Shown here: one piece after another, positions 17,039 to 26,417 of the stretch
How positions within the stretch are numbered: position 1 is the first letter of the stretch
How the letters are laid out: each line of letters opens with the position of its first letter
NCBI RefSeq assembly: GCF_040496035.1
Contig: NZ_JBEPJZ010000001.1
Coordinates: 1,736,001-1,800,000 of the forward strand
DNA from: Agromyces sp. SYSU T00194
GTDB taxonomy: Bacteria > Actinomycetota > Actinomycetes > Actinomycetales > Microbacteriaceae
Length of the DNA stretch: 64,000 nucleotides
Direction: 5' to 3'
Program-made: the position numbers and the translations under genes
The notes under the pieces: generated by a model
Told to the model about the DNA's origin: nothing
The model's input: the letters and a program-made list of their open reading frames with translations, nothing else
Database searches by the model: none

Positions 17039-18094
17039 GTGGAGCCCGGGGATCAGCTGGTCCGCTACGCCGTCGTCGGCGGCCGCCAGGTCGCCTGGTC
17101 GGCGATCGGGTCCGGGCCGCCCCTCGTGCTCGGCGGTTGGTGGTGCAGCCACCTCGTGCTCGACTGGGAGCACGCCGAGTTCCGCAGCCTCGTCTCCGAG
17201 CTCGCCGCGCACCGCACGGTGATCCGCTACGACCGCCCGGGCGGCGGCGCCTCGGGGCACGACGACCCGCCGCCGGCGGACCTCGACGCGGAGCTGGCGC
17301 TGCTCGAGGGCGTGGTCGATCTCGCGGTCGGCGCGGGCCCGGTGACGATGTTCGGCGTGTCCTCCGGAGGAGCCGTGTCGTCGCTGTTCGCCGCGCGGCA
17401 TCCCGACCGGGTCGACGCGCTGGTCATGTACGGCGCGTTCGCGAACGGCCACGACATCGCGCCGCCGCACGCACGGCAGGGGCTGCTCGACGTGATCGGC
17501 ACGCACTGGGGGTTCGGGTCGCGCGTGCTCGCCGACCTGTTCCTGCCCGAGGCGAGCGCCGAGGAGCGGGATGCGTTCGTCGCCTACCAGCGGCGGTCGG
17601 CGTCGCGCGAGTCGGCGGCCGCGTCGATGTCCGAGCTCTACGACTTCGACTCGACCGGGCACCTGGGGCGGGTGCAGGCGCCGACGCTCGTGCTGCACCG
17701 ACGCGAGGACCGCGCCATCCCGTTCGCGCTCGGCGCCGATGTCGCCTCGCGCATCCCGCGCGCGCGCTTCGTCGAGCTGCACGGACTCGACCACTTCCCG
17801 TGGCGCGGCGACCGTCGCGCGGTGACCGCCGCCGCCCTGCGCTTCCTCGGCGTCGACGTGCCGGAGGTGCGCCCCGAGGCATCCGCCGGCCCCGCCGCCA
17901 CCAGCACGCTCAGCCCGCGCGAGCAGGAGGTGCTGCGGCTGGTGGCCCGCGGCCGCACCGACCAGCAGATCGCCGAGGCGCTCGTGCTGAGCCCGCACAC
18001 CGTGCACCGCCACCTGGCGAACATCCGCACCAAGCTCGGCGTGCCCTCGCGCGCCGCGGCTGCGGCCTGGGCGCTGCGCCACGACCTGATCTGA
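17039..18094 (+). CDS. Alpha/beta hydrolase fused to a LuxR-type DNA-binding domain
   Basis: 351-residue fusion. Residues 1-270 are an alpha/beta hydrolase: VIRYDRPGGGASG, nucleophile elbow MFGVSSGGAVSSL (GxSxG), VLHRREDRAIPF with a candidate Asp, and HGLDHFPW with the catalytic His. Residues 285-351 are a LuxR/GerE helix-turn-helix: LSPREQEVLRLVARGRTDQQ, then SPHTVHRHLANIRTKLGV. The hydrolase part probably acts as a sensor or modifies a small-molecule signal while the C-terminus binds DNA. Start chosen from the -10 spacing (leaderless). Convergent with the ABC exporter across an 8-bp-arm hairpin. Ligand and targets unknown. Confidence 0.85.
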   Translation: MEPGDQLVRYAVVGGRQVAWSAIGSGPPLVLGGWWCSHLVLDWEHAEFRSLVSELAAHRTVIRYDRPGGGASGHDDPPPADLDAELALLEGVVDLAVGAGPVTMFGVSSGGAVSSLFAARHPDRVDALVMYGAFANGHDIAPPHARQGLLDVIGTHWGFGSRVLADLFLPEASAEERDAFVAYQRRSASRESAAASMSELYDFDSTGHLGRVQAPTLVLHRREDRAIPFALGADVASRIPRARFVELHGLDHFPWRGDRRAVTAAALRFLGVDVPEVRPEASAGPAATSTLSPREQEVLRLVARGRTDQQIAEALVLSPHTVHRHLANIRTKLGVPSRAAAAAWALRHDLI

Positions 18095-18109
18095 CCGCAC
18101 GGGCATGAC

Positions 18110-18145
18110 GGTGGCGGATGCGACGGGGGAGCCGCACCCGCCACC
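18110..18145. terminator. Bidirectional terminator hairpin
   Basis: GGTGGCGG (18110-18117) pairs with CCGCCACC (18138-18145) between convergent genes. Confidence 0.5.
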
Positions 18146-18156
18146 GGGGGCGCGGG

Positions 18157-18893
<737 letters not shown>

Positions 18894-18897
<4 letters not shown>

Positions 18898-20408
18898 GCG
18901 ACGCTCCGGAGGGCCTCGGCCGGGCGCAGCCGGGAGGCGCGCCAGCCGCCGATCGCGCCGGCGACGAGGCCGCCGAGCACCGCGAGGCCGACCGCGACCA
19001 GCACGACCGAGACGGTCACGGGTGCGGTGAGCACGATGTCGGAGGTCGTGGTCGTGGCCGCGCCGAACGCCCCGCCGCCCCCGGTGAGGCCCATGCGATC
19101 ACCGCCGTCGGCGGCCGCGGCGGCCATGCCGCCGCCGTCGCCGCCGAACGCCTGCACCGACCCGGCCGAGCCCGACAGCGTGGGCTGGACGAGCGTGACG
19201 ACGCCGATGCCGACGAGGCCGATGACGATGCCGAGCGCGCCGCCGATGAGGCCCTGCACGAGCGACTCGCCCGCGACCTGGCCGACCACGCGGCGATTCG
19301 ACCAGCCGATCGCCTTGAGCGTGCCGAACTCGCGCGTGCGGCGGGTGACGCCCGACACGGTGAAGAGCACGGCGATGAGGAACGCCGCGGCGAGCACCGC
19401 GACCGAGAGCCAGAGGCCCAGCGACGACACGAGCGTCGACGCCGAGGCGAGCGAGCCCGAGACCGACGACGCGAGGTCCTCCTGCGTGTTCACGGTCGCG
19501 TCGGGCAGCGCCTCCTCGAGGCTCGCCTGCACTGCGGCGATGTCGGTCGACGACGCGGCCTGCACGTACACCGTGGAGACCTGGCCCTCGAGTCCCGCGA
19601 GCGCCTGGGCGGTGTCGAGCGGCAGGTAGACGTTCGCGCCGGTCGACGCGTCCGCGGTGTCGGCCGTCACGAGGCCGACGATCTCCATGCTCGTGCCGCC
19701 CACGTCGATGGTGTCGCCCACCGCGAGCTCCGCGGTCGTGGCGTACGCCGAGTCGACGAGTGCGACGTCGGCGCCGGCATCCGCCGCCTCGAGCCCGCGC
19801 CCATCGGTCACGGCCGCCGAGGACAGCGGGCCGAGGGCGGATGCCGCGGGGTCGATGCCCAGCACCGTGAACGAGTCGACGTCGAAGGCGCTGCCGCCGG
19901 CGCCGTCCGCGCCCCCGGTCGGCGGCTGCTGGCCGCCGTCCTCGCCCGGTGCCCCGCCGCCCTGCATCTGCGAGAAGTCGGGCAGCTCGCCCGAGAAGGT
20001 CGTGTTGGTGAGCGACAGCGCCGCGGCGGCATCCGCCACGCCGTCGGTCGACAGCGCCGTGTCGAGCGCGGTGGCGTCGAAGGTCGCGGTGCCCATGCCG
20101 GCCGTCAGGCGCGAGTCGGAGACCGTGGTCGAGCCCTCGGCGTCGTCGGTCTCGCCGTCGTCGGCGCCGAACTCGAAGCGGCCGCCCCCGGGGCCGCCCT
20201 CGCCGGGGCCGGTGGGCGCCTGGGTGATCGTGACGTCGGTGCCGACGCCGTAGACCGACTCGAGCACGGATGCCTGTGCGTCGCGCACGCCCCCCGAGAG
20301 CGCGTTGACGATCATGACGAGGGCGATGGCCAGCGCCATGCCGATCGCCACGATGAGGGTCTGTCTGCGTCGTCCCGCGAGCTCGCGGCGCAGGTAGGTG
20401 AGGAACAT
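18894..20408 (-). CDS. MacB-type ABC permease (FtsX domain)
   Basis: 504-residue permease. TM1 near residues 14-38 (RQTLIVAIGMALAIALVMIV), then an extracytoplasmic domain of about 300 residues with Asp/Gly-rich insertions, then an FtsX domain with three C-terminal membrane segments and the motif FGTLKAIGWSNRRVVGQVAG. Between the last segments a 40-residue Gly/Ala/Met-rich loop (residues about 420-460) is unusual for the family. ATG at 20408 is preceded by AAGGAG; longer starts run into the divergent regulator promoter. Likely exports an amphiphile or moves a lipid-linked substrate, and is probably controlled by the adjacent two-component system. Confidence 0.9.
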
Positions 20409-20482
20409 CGGTCTCCTTCGGTGGTCGGGGTGCCGGCCGGAGAGGGGCGCCCGGCCGGCAGCAGCGACGGTAGGAGGCGGTG

Positions 20483-20579
20483 CTATGGCGGTGCTCGGCC
20501 GCACCTGTGGGGACCCTATGGATGCCTCACGCAACTCCACAGCCCGCCCATAGGCGCCGCATAGGAAGATGCGGATACT
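20483..20579. promoter_or_regulatory. CTATGG/CCATAG boxes between ABC exporter and two-component system
   Basis: CTATGG at 20483-20488 and CCTATGG at 20515-20521 are answered by CCATAGG at 20548-20554 and CATAGG at 20560-20565, two boxes in each orientation. The rightward -10 GATACT (20574-20579) lies six bases before the ATG of the response regulator, suggesting a leaderless mRNA. The boxes are good candidates for response-regulator binding and would control both directions. Confidence 0.5.
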
Positions 20580-20585
20580 GGAGTC

Positions 20586-21344
20586 ATGCCCTCTTCACTG
20601 AGCCGCGAGCAGCCGCACGCCGAACACCGCAGCCCCGCCATCGCCAAGCCCGACGGCAGCCCGGTGCGCGTGCTCGTCGTCGACGACGAGGCGCAGCTGG
20701 CCGACCTGCTGAAGATGGCCCTCCGCTACGAGGGCTGGGAGGTGCGCACCGCCGCCGACGGCCACGCCGCCATGCGCGTCGCCCGCGAGTTCCGCCCCGA
20801 CGCGATCGTGCTCGACGTGATGCTGCCCGACATCGACGGGCTGGAGGTGCTGCAGCGACTGCGCACCGAGGGCGACGAGACGCCCGTGCTCTTCCTCACC
20901 GCGAAGGACTCGCTCGACGACCGGCTCGCGGGGCTCACCGCCGGCGGCGACGACTACGTGACCAAGCCGTTCAGCCTCGAGGAGGTCGTGGCCCGGCTCC
21001 GGGGACTCATCCGCCGGTTCGTGCGCTCGACCGCCGCGACCGACCCCGTGCTCGCGGTCGGCGACCTCACGCTCGACGAGGACTCGTACGAGGTGGCGCG
21101 CGCGGGCGAGGCCATCGAGCTGACCGCCACCGAGTTCGAGCTGCTGCGGTTCCTCATGCGCAACCCGCGCCGCGTGCTCTCGAAGGCGCAGATCCTCGAC
21201 CGGGTCTGGTCGTACGACTTCGGCGGCAAGGCCAGCGTGGTCGAGCTCTACATCTCCTACCTCCGCAAGAAGATCGACGCGGGTCGCGAGCCGATGATCC
21301 ACACGGTGCGCGGCGCCGGCTACATGATCAAGGCCACGACGTGA
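20586..21344 (+). CDS. OmpR/PhoB-family response regulator
   Basis: 252-residue two-component regulator. Receiver domain: acidic pair in VRVLVVDDEAQLADLL, phospho-acceptor Asp77 in DAIVLDVMLPDIDG, Thr in LFLTAKDS, Lys127 in DDYVTKPFS. The C-terminal winged helix contains IELTATEFELLRFLMRNPRR and SVVELYISYLRKKID. About 20 non-conserved residues precede the receiver domain. The stop overlaps the kinase GTG by 4 nt. Probably activates or represses the divergent MacB-type exporter through the CTATGG boxes. Confidence 0.95.
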   Translation: MPSSLSREQPHAEHRSPAIAKPDGSPVRVLVVDDEAQLADLLKMALRYEGWEVRTAADGHAAMRVAREFRPDAIVLDVMLPDIDGLEVLQRLRTEGDETPVLFLTAKDSLDDRLAGLTAGGDDYVTKPFSLEEVVARLRGLIRRFVRSTAATDPVLAVGDLTLDEDSYEVARAGEAIELTATEFELLRFLMRNPRRVLSKAQILDRVWSYDFGGKASVVELYISYLRKKIDAGREPMIHTVRGAGYMIKATT

Positions 21345-22798
21345 CGGATGCCTCACGCGCACGCGCGCCCTGGACGCTCGAGCGGCGCCTCATCGTCGCG
21401 CTGGTGGCGCTGCTCGCCGCCGTGAGCGCGATCGTCGGCACCGTGAGCGTCGTCGTCGTGCACGCGAACCTCGTCGACCGCGTCGACAGCCAGCTCGTCT
21501 CGGCGACCGAGCGCGGGCGGGTGGCCGTCATCGAGCCGCCCCCCGGCGGCGACTACGACGACGACGGCCGGGTGCTCGCGGCCCGCGGCCAGTCGGTCGG
21601 CACGATCGCGGGCATCATGATCGACGGCGAGGTGCGCCAGGCGGCCGTGCTCGAGGAGGACGGCGAGATCGAGCAGCTCGACGCCGGCCAGCTCGCGGTG
21701 CTGTCGGACGTTCCGGCCGACTTCGCGCCGCACTCGGTCAACCTCGGCGGCGAGCTCGGCGCCTATCGTGCGATGGTCGTCGGCACCCCCGGCGGCGACC
21801 GCTTCGTGATCGCCCTCCCGCTCGCGATCGTCGAGGCGACCACCGCGCAGCTCGCGACCGTCATCTCGCTGGTCGCGATCGCCGGGCTGGTGCTGGCCGC
21901 GTTCATCGGCAGCCTCGTGATCCGGCGGCAGCTGGCGCCGCTGCAGCGCGTGGCGGCGACCGCCGAGCGGGTCTCCACGCTCCCGCTCGAGCGCGGCGAG
22001 GTCGAGCTCGCCGAGCGGGTGCCCGACGGCGACACCGACGCGCGCACCGAGGTCGGCCGCGTCGGGGCGTCCTTCAACCGCATGCTCGACCACGTCGGCG
22101 CCGCGCTCACCGCGCGCGCCGAGAGCGAGGCCAAGGTGCGCCGGTTCGTCGGCGACGCGAGCCACGAGCTGCGCACGCCGATCGCGTCGATCCGCGGCTA
22201 CGCCGAGCTGACCCGGCGCAGCACCGAGGAGGTGCCGCCCGACGCGGCGCACGCCCTCGACCGCATCGAGTCGGAGTCGCTGCGCATGTCGGCCCTGGTC
22301 GACGACCTGCTGCTGCTCGCCCGCCTCGACGAGGGCCGGGAGCTCCGCCATGACGACGTCGACCTCTCGTCGCTCGTGGTCGACGTGGTCGGCGACGCGC
22401 ACGTCGCGGGGCCGAGCCACCGCTGGGAGCTCGAGGTGCCGGAGGAGCCGGTCGTCGTCTCGGGCGACCTGTCGCGACTGCACCAGGTGCTCGCCAACCT
22501 GCTCGCGAACGCACGCGTGCACACGCCGGAGGGCACCACCGTGTCGGTGACCCTCACGACGACCGAGGGCGATGCGGTGGTGACCGTGACCGACGACGGT
22601 CCGGGCATCGACCCCGAGCTGCAGCGCACGCTGTTCGAGCGCTTCGCGCGCGGCGACGCCTCGCGCTCGCGCGCGACCGGCAGCACGGGCCTCGGACTCG
22701 CGATCGCGCGGGCCGTCGTCGTGGCGCACGGCGGCGAGATCGCGGTCGAGAGCGCGCCGGGCCGCACCGTGTTCACCGTGCGGTTGCCGCTGGCCTGA
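21341..22798 (+). CDS. Sensor histidine kinase
   Basis: 485-residue membrane kinase. TM1 residues 15-40, extracytoplasmic sensor about 41-165 with an acidic patch (YDDDGR), TM2 171-195, HAMP about 195-255, and phospho-accepting His275 in RFVGDASHELRTPIASIRGY. ATP-binding domain: N-box LLANARVHTPEG, G1 VTDDGPGIDPE, F-box LFERFARGD, G2 GSTGLGLAIARAVV. GTG at 21341 overlaps the regulator stop (GTGA). Resembles the CseC/BaeS-like kinases that monitor envelope stress; stimulus unknown. Confidence 0.95.
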   Translation: MTDASRARAPWTLERRLIVALVALLAAVSAIVGTVSVVVVHANLVDRVDSQLVSATERGRVAVIEPPPGGDYDDDGRVLAARGQSVGTIAGIMIDGEVRQAAVLEEDGEIEQLDAGQLAVLSDVPADFAPHSVNLGGELGAYRAMVVGTPGGDRFVIALPLAIVEATTAQLATVISLVAIAGLVLAAFIGSLVIRRQLAPLQRVAATAERVSTLPLERGEVELAERVPDGDTDARTEVGRVGASFNRMLDHVGAALTARAESEAKVRRFVGDASHELRTPIASIRGYAELTRRSTEEVPPDAAHALDRIESESLRMSALVDDLLLLARLDEGRELRHDDVDLSSLVVDVVGDAHVAGPSHRWELEVPEEPVVVSGDLSRLHQVLANLLANARVHTPEGTTVSVTLTTTEGDAVVTVTDDGPGIDPELQRTLFERFARGDASRSRATGSTGLGLAIARAVVVAHGGEIAVESAPGRTVFTVRLPLA

Positions 22799-22858
22799 GC
22801 GACGGCCCGGCAGGAGCCGTGGCGTCGGCCGCGAGGCATCCGCTCGCCTCGGCCCGAA

Positions 22859-22910
22859 GAAAGTTGACAGCGGTCAACCATAGGCATATGGTTGACCGTC
22901 ATCAACTTTC
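22859..22910 (+). promoter_or_regulatory. 52-bp palindromic operator containing the efflux-pump promoter
   Basis: One centre of symmetry (between 22884 and 22885) organises two nested arms: GAAAGTTGA (22859-22867) with TCAACTTTC (22902-22910), and CGGTCAACCAT (22871-22881) with ATGGTTGACCG (22888-22898). A textbook promoter sits inside: TTGACA (22864-22869), 17 bp, TATGGT (22887-22892). Bound repressor would cover both boxes. The obvious candidate is the MarR protein encoded after the pump. Confidence 0.75.
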
Positions 22911-22924
22911 AGCGAAGGGATCCC

Positions 22925-24631
22925 GTGACCGCCACCGCATCCACGCCGGTCGTTCCGGACGCCGCGCCCGCGCCCATGTCGCGCCGCGCCACGCTCAACG
23001 CCATCTCCGGGCTCATCCTCGGCATGTTCGTCGCCATCCTGTCCGGCACGGTCGTCTCGACCTCGCTGCCGCGGATCATCTCCGACCTGGGCGGCGACCA
23101 GTCGAGCTACACGTGGGTGGTGACCGCGGCGCTGCTCGCGACCACCGTCTCCACACCCATCTGGGGCAAGCTCTCCGACCTGGTGAACCGCAAGCTGCTC
23201 GTGCAGCTCGCGCTCGTCCTGTTCGTGATCGGCTCGGTGCTCGGCGGGTTCGCGCAGGACGCGTCGATGCTGATCGGCTTCCGGGTCGTGCAGGGGCTCG
23301 GGGCGGGCGGCCTCATGGCGCTCGTGCAGATCGTGATCGCCGACATCATCTCCCCGCGCGAGCGCGGTCGGTGGATGGGCCTCATCGGCTCGGTCATGGC
23401 CGTCGCCACCATCGGCGGCCCGCTCGTCGGCGGGCTCATCACCGACGGCATCGGCTGGCGTGCGAACTTCTTCGTCGCCGTGCCGTTCGCGATCGCCGCG
23501 GTGCTGCTCATCCAGGCTACCCTCCACCTGCCGCCGCGACCGAAGCGGAAGGTGAAGATCGACTACCTCGGCGCCGCGCTGATCGCCGCCGGCATCAGCC
23601 TGCTGCTCGTCTGGGTCACCATGGGCGGCAGCCAGTTCGAGTGGAACTCGCTGGAGTCGTTCCTGATGGTCGGCGGGGCGGTGCTGGCGCTCGTGGCGGC
23701 GGTCATCGTCGAGCTGGTCGTCGAGGAGCCGATGGTGCCGCTGTCGCTGTTCCGCAACCGCACGTACTCGCTCGCGGTCGTCGCGAGCCTCTCGGTCGGC
23801 GTCGCCATGTTCGGCACGACCATCTTCCTCGCGCAGTACATGCAGCTCGCGCGCGGCGCGACCCCGACCGAGTCGGGCCTGCTCACCATCCCCCTGATCG
23901 TCGGCCAGATGGGCTCCTCGATCGTGGCCGGGCAGCTGATCAGCCGGTTCGGGAAGTGGAAGCGCTACATGGTCACGGGCTCGGTGCTCGCGATCGCCGG
24001 CCTGCTGCTCATGAGCACGCTGCACTACGACACCCCCTACGGCTGGGTCGCGCTGTTCATGTTCGTGCTCGGTGCGGGCCTCGGCATGGTCATGCAGAAC
24101 CTCGTGCTGGTCGTGCAGAACGACACGCCCGTGCAGCAGCTCGGCGCCGCGAGTGCCGGCGTGACGTTCTTCCGCAGCCTCGGCGGCACCGTGGGCGTCT
24201 CGGTCATGGGCGCCGTGCTCGGCACCCGCATCGCCGACCTGATCCGCGACGGCCTGGGCGACCTCGACCCGAGCGAGCTCGCGGGCGCGCAGGCGCTCGC
24301 CGACGGGACGATCCCGAACGTGTCCGAGCTGCCCGGCCCGGTGCGCACGGTCGTCGAGTCGGCCTACGGGCTCGGCGTCGCGGAGGTCTTCCTCATCGCG
24401 GTGCCGCTCGCCGTGATCAGCCTCATCGCGATCTGCTTCCTGCCGAACCGTCCGCTCCAGACGGTGAACGCCGCGCAGCGCCTCGCCGCCGAGGCCGAGG
24501 AGGCCGCGGTCGAGCTGGCCGACGCCGAGCTCGGCATGGGCGCGGTCGAGCCGCTCGAGTCGGCCCCGCGCGGTGCGGGCGGCGCCGATGACGCGGGGCG
24601 TCACGTTCCGCGTGGGCGCGACGGTCGCTGA
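22925..24631 (+). CDS. DHA2-family MFS multidrug efflux pump
   Basis: 568-residue, 14-segment major-facilitator transporter of the EmrB/QacA branch. Motif A is WGKLSDLVNRKLLVQ, motif C is MAVATIGGPLVGGLITDG with GWRANFFVAVPFAI, and LAQYMQLARGATPTESGLL marks the central loop. The C-terminus ends in an acidic/Ala cytoplasmic tail. GTG at 22925 has GAAGGGA 5 nt upstream; a TTG at 22892 is in frame but falls in the promoter -10 and is rejected. Proton-driven drug export, expected to be repressed through the 52-bp palindrome and derepressed by ligand binding to the downstream MarR protein. Confidence 0.93.
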   Translation: MTATASTPVVPDAAPAPMSRRATLNAISGLILGMFVAILSGTVVSTSLPRIISDLGGDQSSYTWVVTAALLATTVSTPIWGKLSDLVNRKLLVQLALVLFVIGSVLGGFAQDASMLIGFRVVQGLGAGGLMALVQIVIADIISPRERGRWMGLIGSVMAVATIGGPLVGGLITDGIGWRANFFVAVPFAIAAVLLIQATLHLPPRPKRKVKIDYLGAALIAAGISLLLVWVTMGGSQFEWNSLESFLMVGGAVLALVAAVIVELVVEEPMVPLSLFRNRTYSLAVVASLSVGVAMFGTTIFLAQYMQLARGATPTESGLLTIPLIVGQMGSSIVAGQLISRFGKWKRYMVTGSVLAIAGLLLMSTLHYDTPYGWVALFMFVLGAGLGMVMQNLVLVVQNDTPVQQLGAASAGVTFFRSLGGTVGVSVMGAVLGTRIADLIRDGLGDLDPSELAGAQALADGTIPNVSELPGPVRTVVESAYGLGVAEVFLIAVPLAVISLIAICFLPNRPLQTVNAAQRLAAEAEEAAVELADAELGMGAVEPLESAPRGAGGADDAGRHVPRGRDGR

Positions 24632-24646
24632 TCTAGGATGCCTGCC

Positions 24647-25111
24647 ATGACGCTCGAGCAGACTCCCGCCGACGCACCCGTCGACGGCACCGAACGCGCC
24701 ATCGGCGCGGTCGAGGTGCAGCTCGGCGTGCTCTTCAACCGGGTACGTGCCATCTGGAAGGCGCAGGCTGCGAGCGTGCACCCCGACCTCCAGCCGGTCG
24801 GCTACAAGCTGCTCGGCCTGCTCGTGCGCAGCGGTCCCGCCCACGCCGGCGCGCTGGCCGAACGACTGGCGACCGACAAGTCGGTGGTCAGTCGCCAGAT
24901 GCGCATCCTGGTCGACCTGGGGCTCGTCGTGAGCCGTGTCGACGAGCACGATGCGCGGGCGCGCCTGCTGGAGGCGACGCCGCTCGGCATCGAGCGCGTC
25001 AGCCAGGTGCGCTCGGGTGCCCAGGCGGAGTTGCGCGAGCGCCTCGGCGCCTGGCCCGAGCGCGACGTCGAGCAGTTCGCGACGCTGCTCGCGCGCCTGA
25101 ACGAGGACTGA
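24647..25111 (+). CDS. MarR-family transcriptional regulator
   Basis: 154-residue winged-helix regulator: HTH in GALAERLATDKSVVSRQMRI, wing VSRVDEHDARARLLEATPLG, helical dimerisation ends. TAGGAT (24634-24639) lies 7 nt before the ATG at 24647 with no ribosome site, so it probably has its own leaderless transcript as well as being 15 nt behind the pump. Inferred repressor of the pump promoter; the 24638 in-frame ATG would overlap the -10 and is less likely. Confidence 0.9.
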   Translation: MTLEQTPADAPVDGTERAIGAVEVQLGVLFNRVRAIWKAQAASVHPDLQPVGYKLLGLLVRSGPAHAGALAERLATDKSVVSRQMRILVDLGLVVSRVDEHDARARLLEATPLGIERVSQVRSGAQAELRERLGAWPERDVEQFATLLARLNED

Positions 25112-25122
25112 CGAACGCCCTC

Positions 25123-25157
25123 GGGCCCGGCCGATCCGAGCGGATTTGGCCGGGCCC
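25123..25157 (+). terminator. Terminator hairpin after marR
   Basis: GGGCCCGGCC (25123-25132) pairs with GGCCGGGCCC (25148-25157). The 3' arm overlaps the putative -35 of the ribosomal-protein promoter. Confidence 0.65.
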
Positions 25158-25391
25158 GTCGCATCCGCTAGCATGATCTGAGCCAAAGACCGTCGGTCGT
25201 CGGTGCGCGGAAACGCGAGCCGATCGAAGCAGTGCGAGAGCACGGGCCCACGCAGGTGACACGAACAGACGTCCGGGACGCGATTCCCGAATCTCCAGCT
25301 CCGTGCGCTTGCGCCGGAGCTTTTCTCATGCCGCCGGTCGGAAGCCGCGTCCCACAGCCCGTGTGACGCGAAGAAGACATAAGGAGTGGCC
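25146..25391 (+). promoter_or_regulatory. rplJ promoter and L10-type leader
   Basis: TTGGCC (25146-25151), 17 bp, TAGCAT (25169-25174) gives a transcript with a leader of about 210 nt. Its 3' half ends in a compact hairpin, AGCTCCG (25297-25303) with CGGAGCT (25315-25321) followed by TTTT, the terminator-like element found in L10 leaders. Position and architecture fit the ribosomal protein L10 leader class, in which the L10-L12 complex binds its own mRNA to damp expression of rplJ-rplL. Confidence 0.7.
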
Positions 25392-25907
25392 ATGGCGAAC
25401 AAGGAAGCCTCGGTTGCCGAACTCACGGAGAAGTTCGAGGGTTCGACCGCCGTTCTGCTGACTGAATACCGCGGCCTCACGGTTGCCCAGCTCAAGGAGC
25501 TGCGCAACGCCATCCGTGAGGACGCGAGCTACGCCGTGGTGAAGAACACGCTCACGAAGATCGCTGCCAACAAGGCCGGGATCTCCGCGTTCGACGACGA
25601 CCTCCAGGGTCCGTCGGCGATCGCGTTCGTGCACGGCGACCCCGTCGCCGTCGCGAAGTCGCTGCGTGACTTCGCCAAGGCGAACCCCCTCCTCGTGGTC
25701 AAGGGCGGCTACTTCGATGGCAAGCCCCTGACCGCCGAAGAGGTAGGCAAGCTCGCCGACCTCGAGTCCCGCGAAGTGCTGCTCGGCAAGCTCGCCGGCG
25801 CCTTCAAGGCCTCGCTGTTCGGAGCCGCATATCTGTTCAACGCACCGCTGTCGCAGGCCGTTCGCACGGTCGACGCGCTGCGTCAGAAGCAGGAGTCCGC
25901 AGCGTAG
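25392..25907 (+). CDS. rplJ: 50S ribosomal protein L10
   Basis: 171 residues, normal length. [38 protein letters not shown] and [17 protein letters not shown] are the family's N-terminal signature; the C-terminal helix ([20 protein letters not shown]) binds L7/L12 dimers at the base of the ribosomal stalk. ATG at 25392 has AAGGAG 5 nt upstream; an in-frame GTG at 25386 overlaps that site and is rejected. Followed after 46 nt by rplL. Confidence 0.98.
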   Translation: MANKEASVAELTEKFEGSTAVLLTEYRGLTVAQLKELRNAIREDASYAVVKNTLTKIAANKAGISAFDDDLQGPSAIAFVHGDPVAVAKSLRDFAKANPLLVVKGGYFDGKPLTAEEVGKLADLESREVLLGKLAGAFKASLFGAAYLFNAPLSQAVRTVDALRQKQESAA

Positions 25908-25953
25908 GCGCGAGCCTCGCATGCGGTGAGTACACCAACAAAGGAGATTAGAA

Positions 25954-26343
25954 ATGGCAAAGCTGTCCACTGAGGAGCTGCTCGAGCAGTTCAAGGGCCT
26001 GACCCTCATCGAGCTCTCGGAGTTCGTCAAGGCGTTCGAGGAGACCTTCGAGGTCACCGCGGCCGCCCCCGTCGCCGTTGCCGCTGCCGGTGCTCCGGCC
26101 GCGGGTGGCGAGGCCGCCGCCGAGGAGGAGAAGACCGAGTTCGACGTCATCCTCGAGGCCGCCGGCGACAAGAAGATCCAGGTCATCAAGGTCGTCCGCG
26201 AGCTGACCTCGCTCGGCCTCGGCGAGGCCAAGGCCGTCGTCGACGGTGCCCCCAAGGCCGTCCTCGAGGCTGCCGCCAAGGACGCCGCTGACAAGGCGAA
26301 GGAGGCCCTCGAGGCCGCCGGCGCCACCGTCACGCTCAAGTAG
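25954..26343 (+). CDS. rplL: 50S ribosomal protein L7/L12
   Basis: 129 residues. N-terminal dimerisation domain ([20 protein letters not shown]), Ala/Gly/Pro hinge (residues 37-55), and globular C-terminal domain with [20 protein letters not shown] and [15 protein letters not shown], the factor-binding surface for EF-Tu and EF-G. AAAGGAG lies upstream of the ATG. Second gene of the rplJL operon, closed by tandem hairpins. Confidence 0.98.
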   Translation: MAKLSTEELLEQFKGLTLIELSEFVKAFEETFEVTAAAPVAVAAAGAPAAGGEAAAEEEKTEFDVILEAAGDKKIQVIKVVRELTSLGLGEAKAVVDGAPKAVLEAAAKDAADKAKEALEAAGATVTLK

Positions 26344-26348
26344 TACGC

Positions 26349-26417
26349 GCCCCCGCTCGGGGGCTCGCACGACGCCGAGGGCGTCGCTTCCGGATTCGTC
26401 CGGAGGCGGCGCCCTCG
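26349..26417 (+). terminator. Tandem terminator hairpins after rplL
   Basis: First hairpin GCCCCCG (26349-26355) with CGGGGGC (26358-26364); second, longer one CGAGGGCG (26376-26383) with CGCCCTCG (26410-26417), containing an inner TCCGGA/TTCG/TCCGGA stem-loop. Confidence 0.7.

Noticed and set aside
22892..22924. TTG start for the DHA2 pump
   Set aside because: It lies in the promoter -10/palindrome and would need transcription to start upstream of its own promoter.
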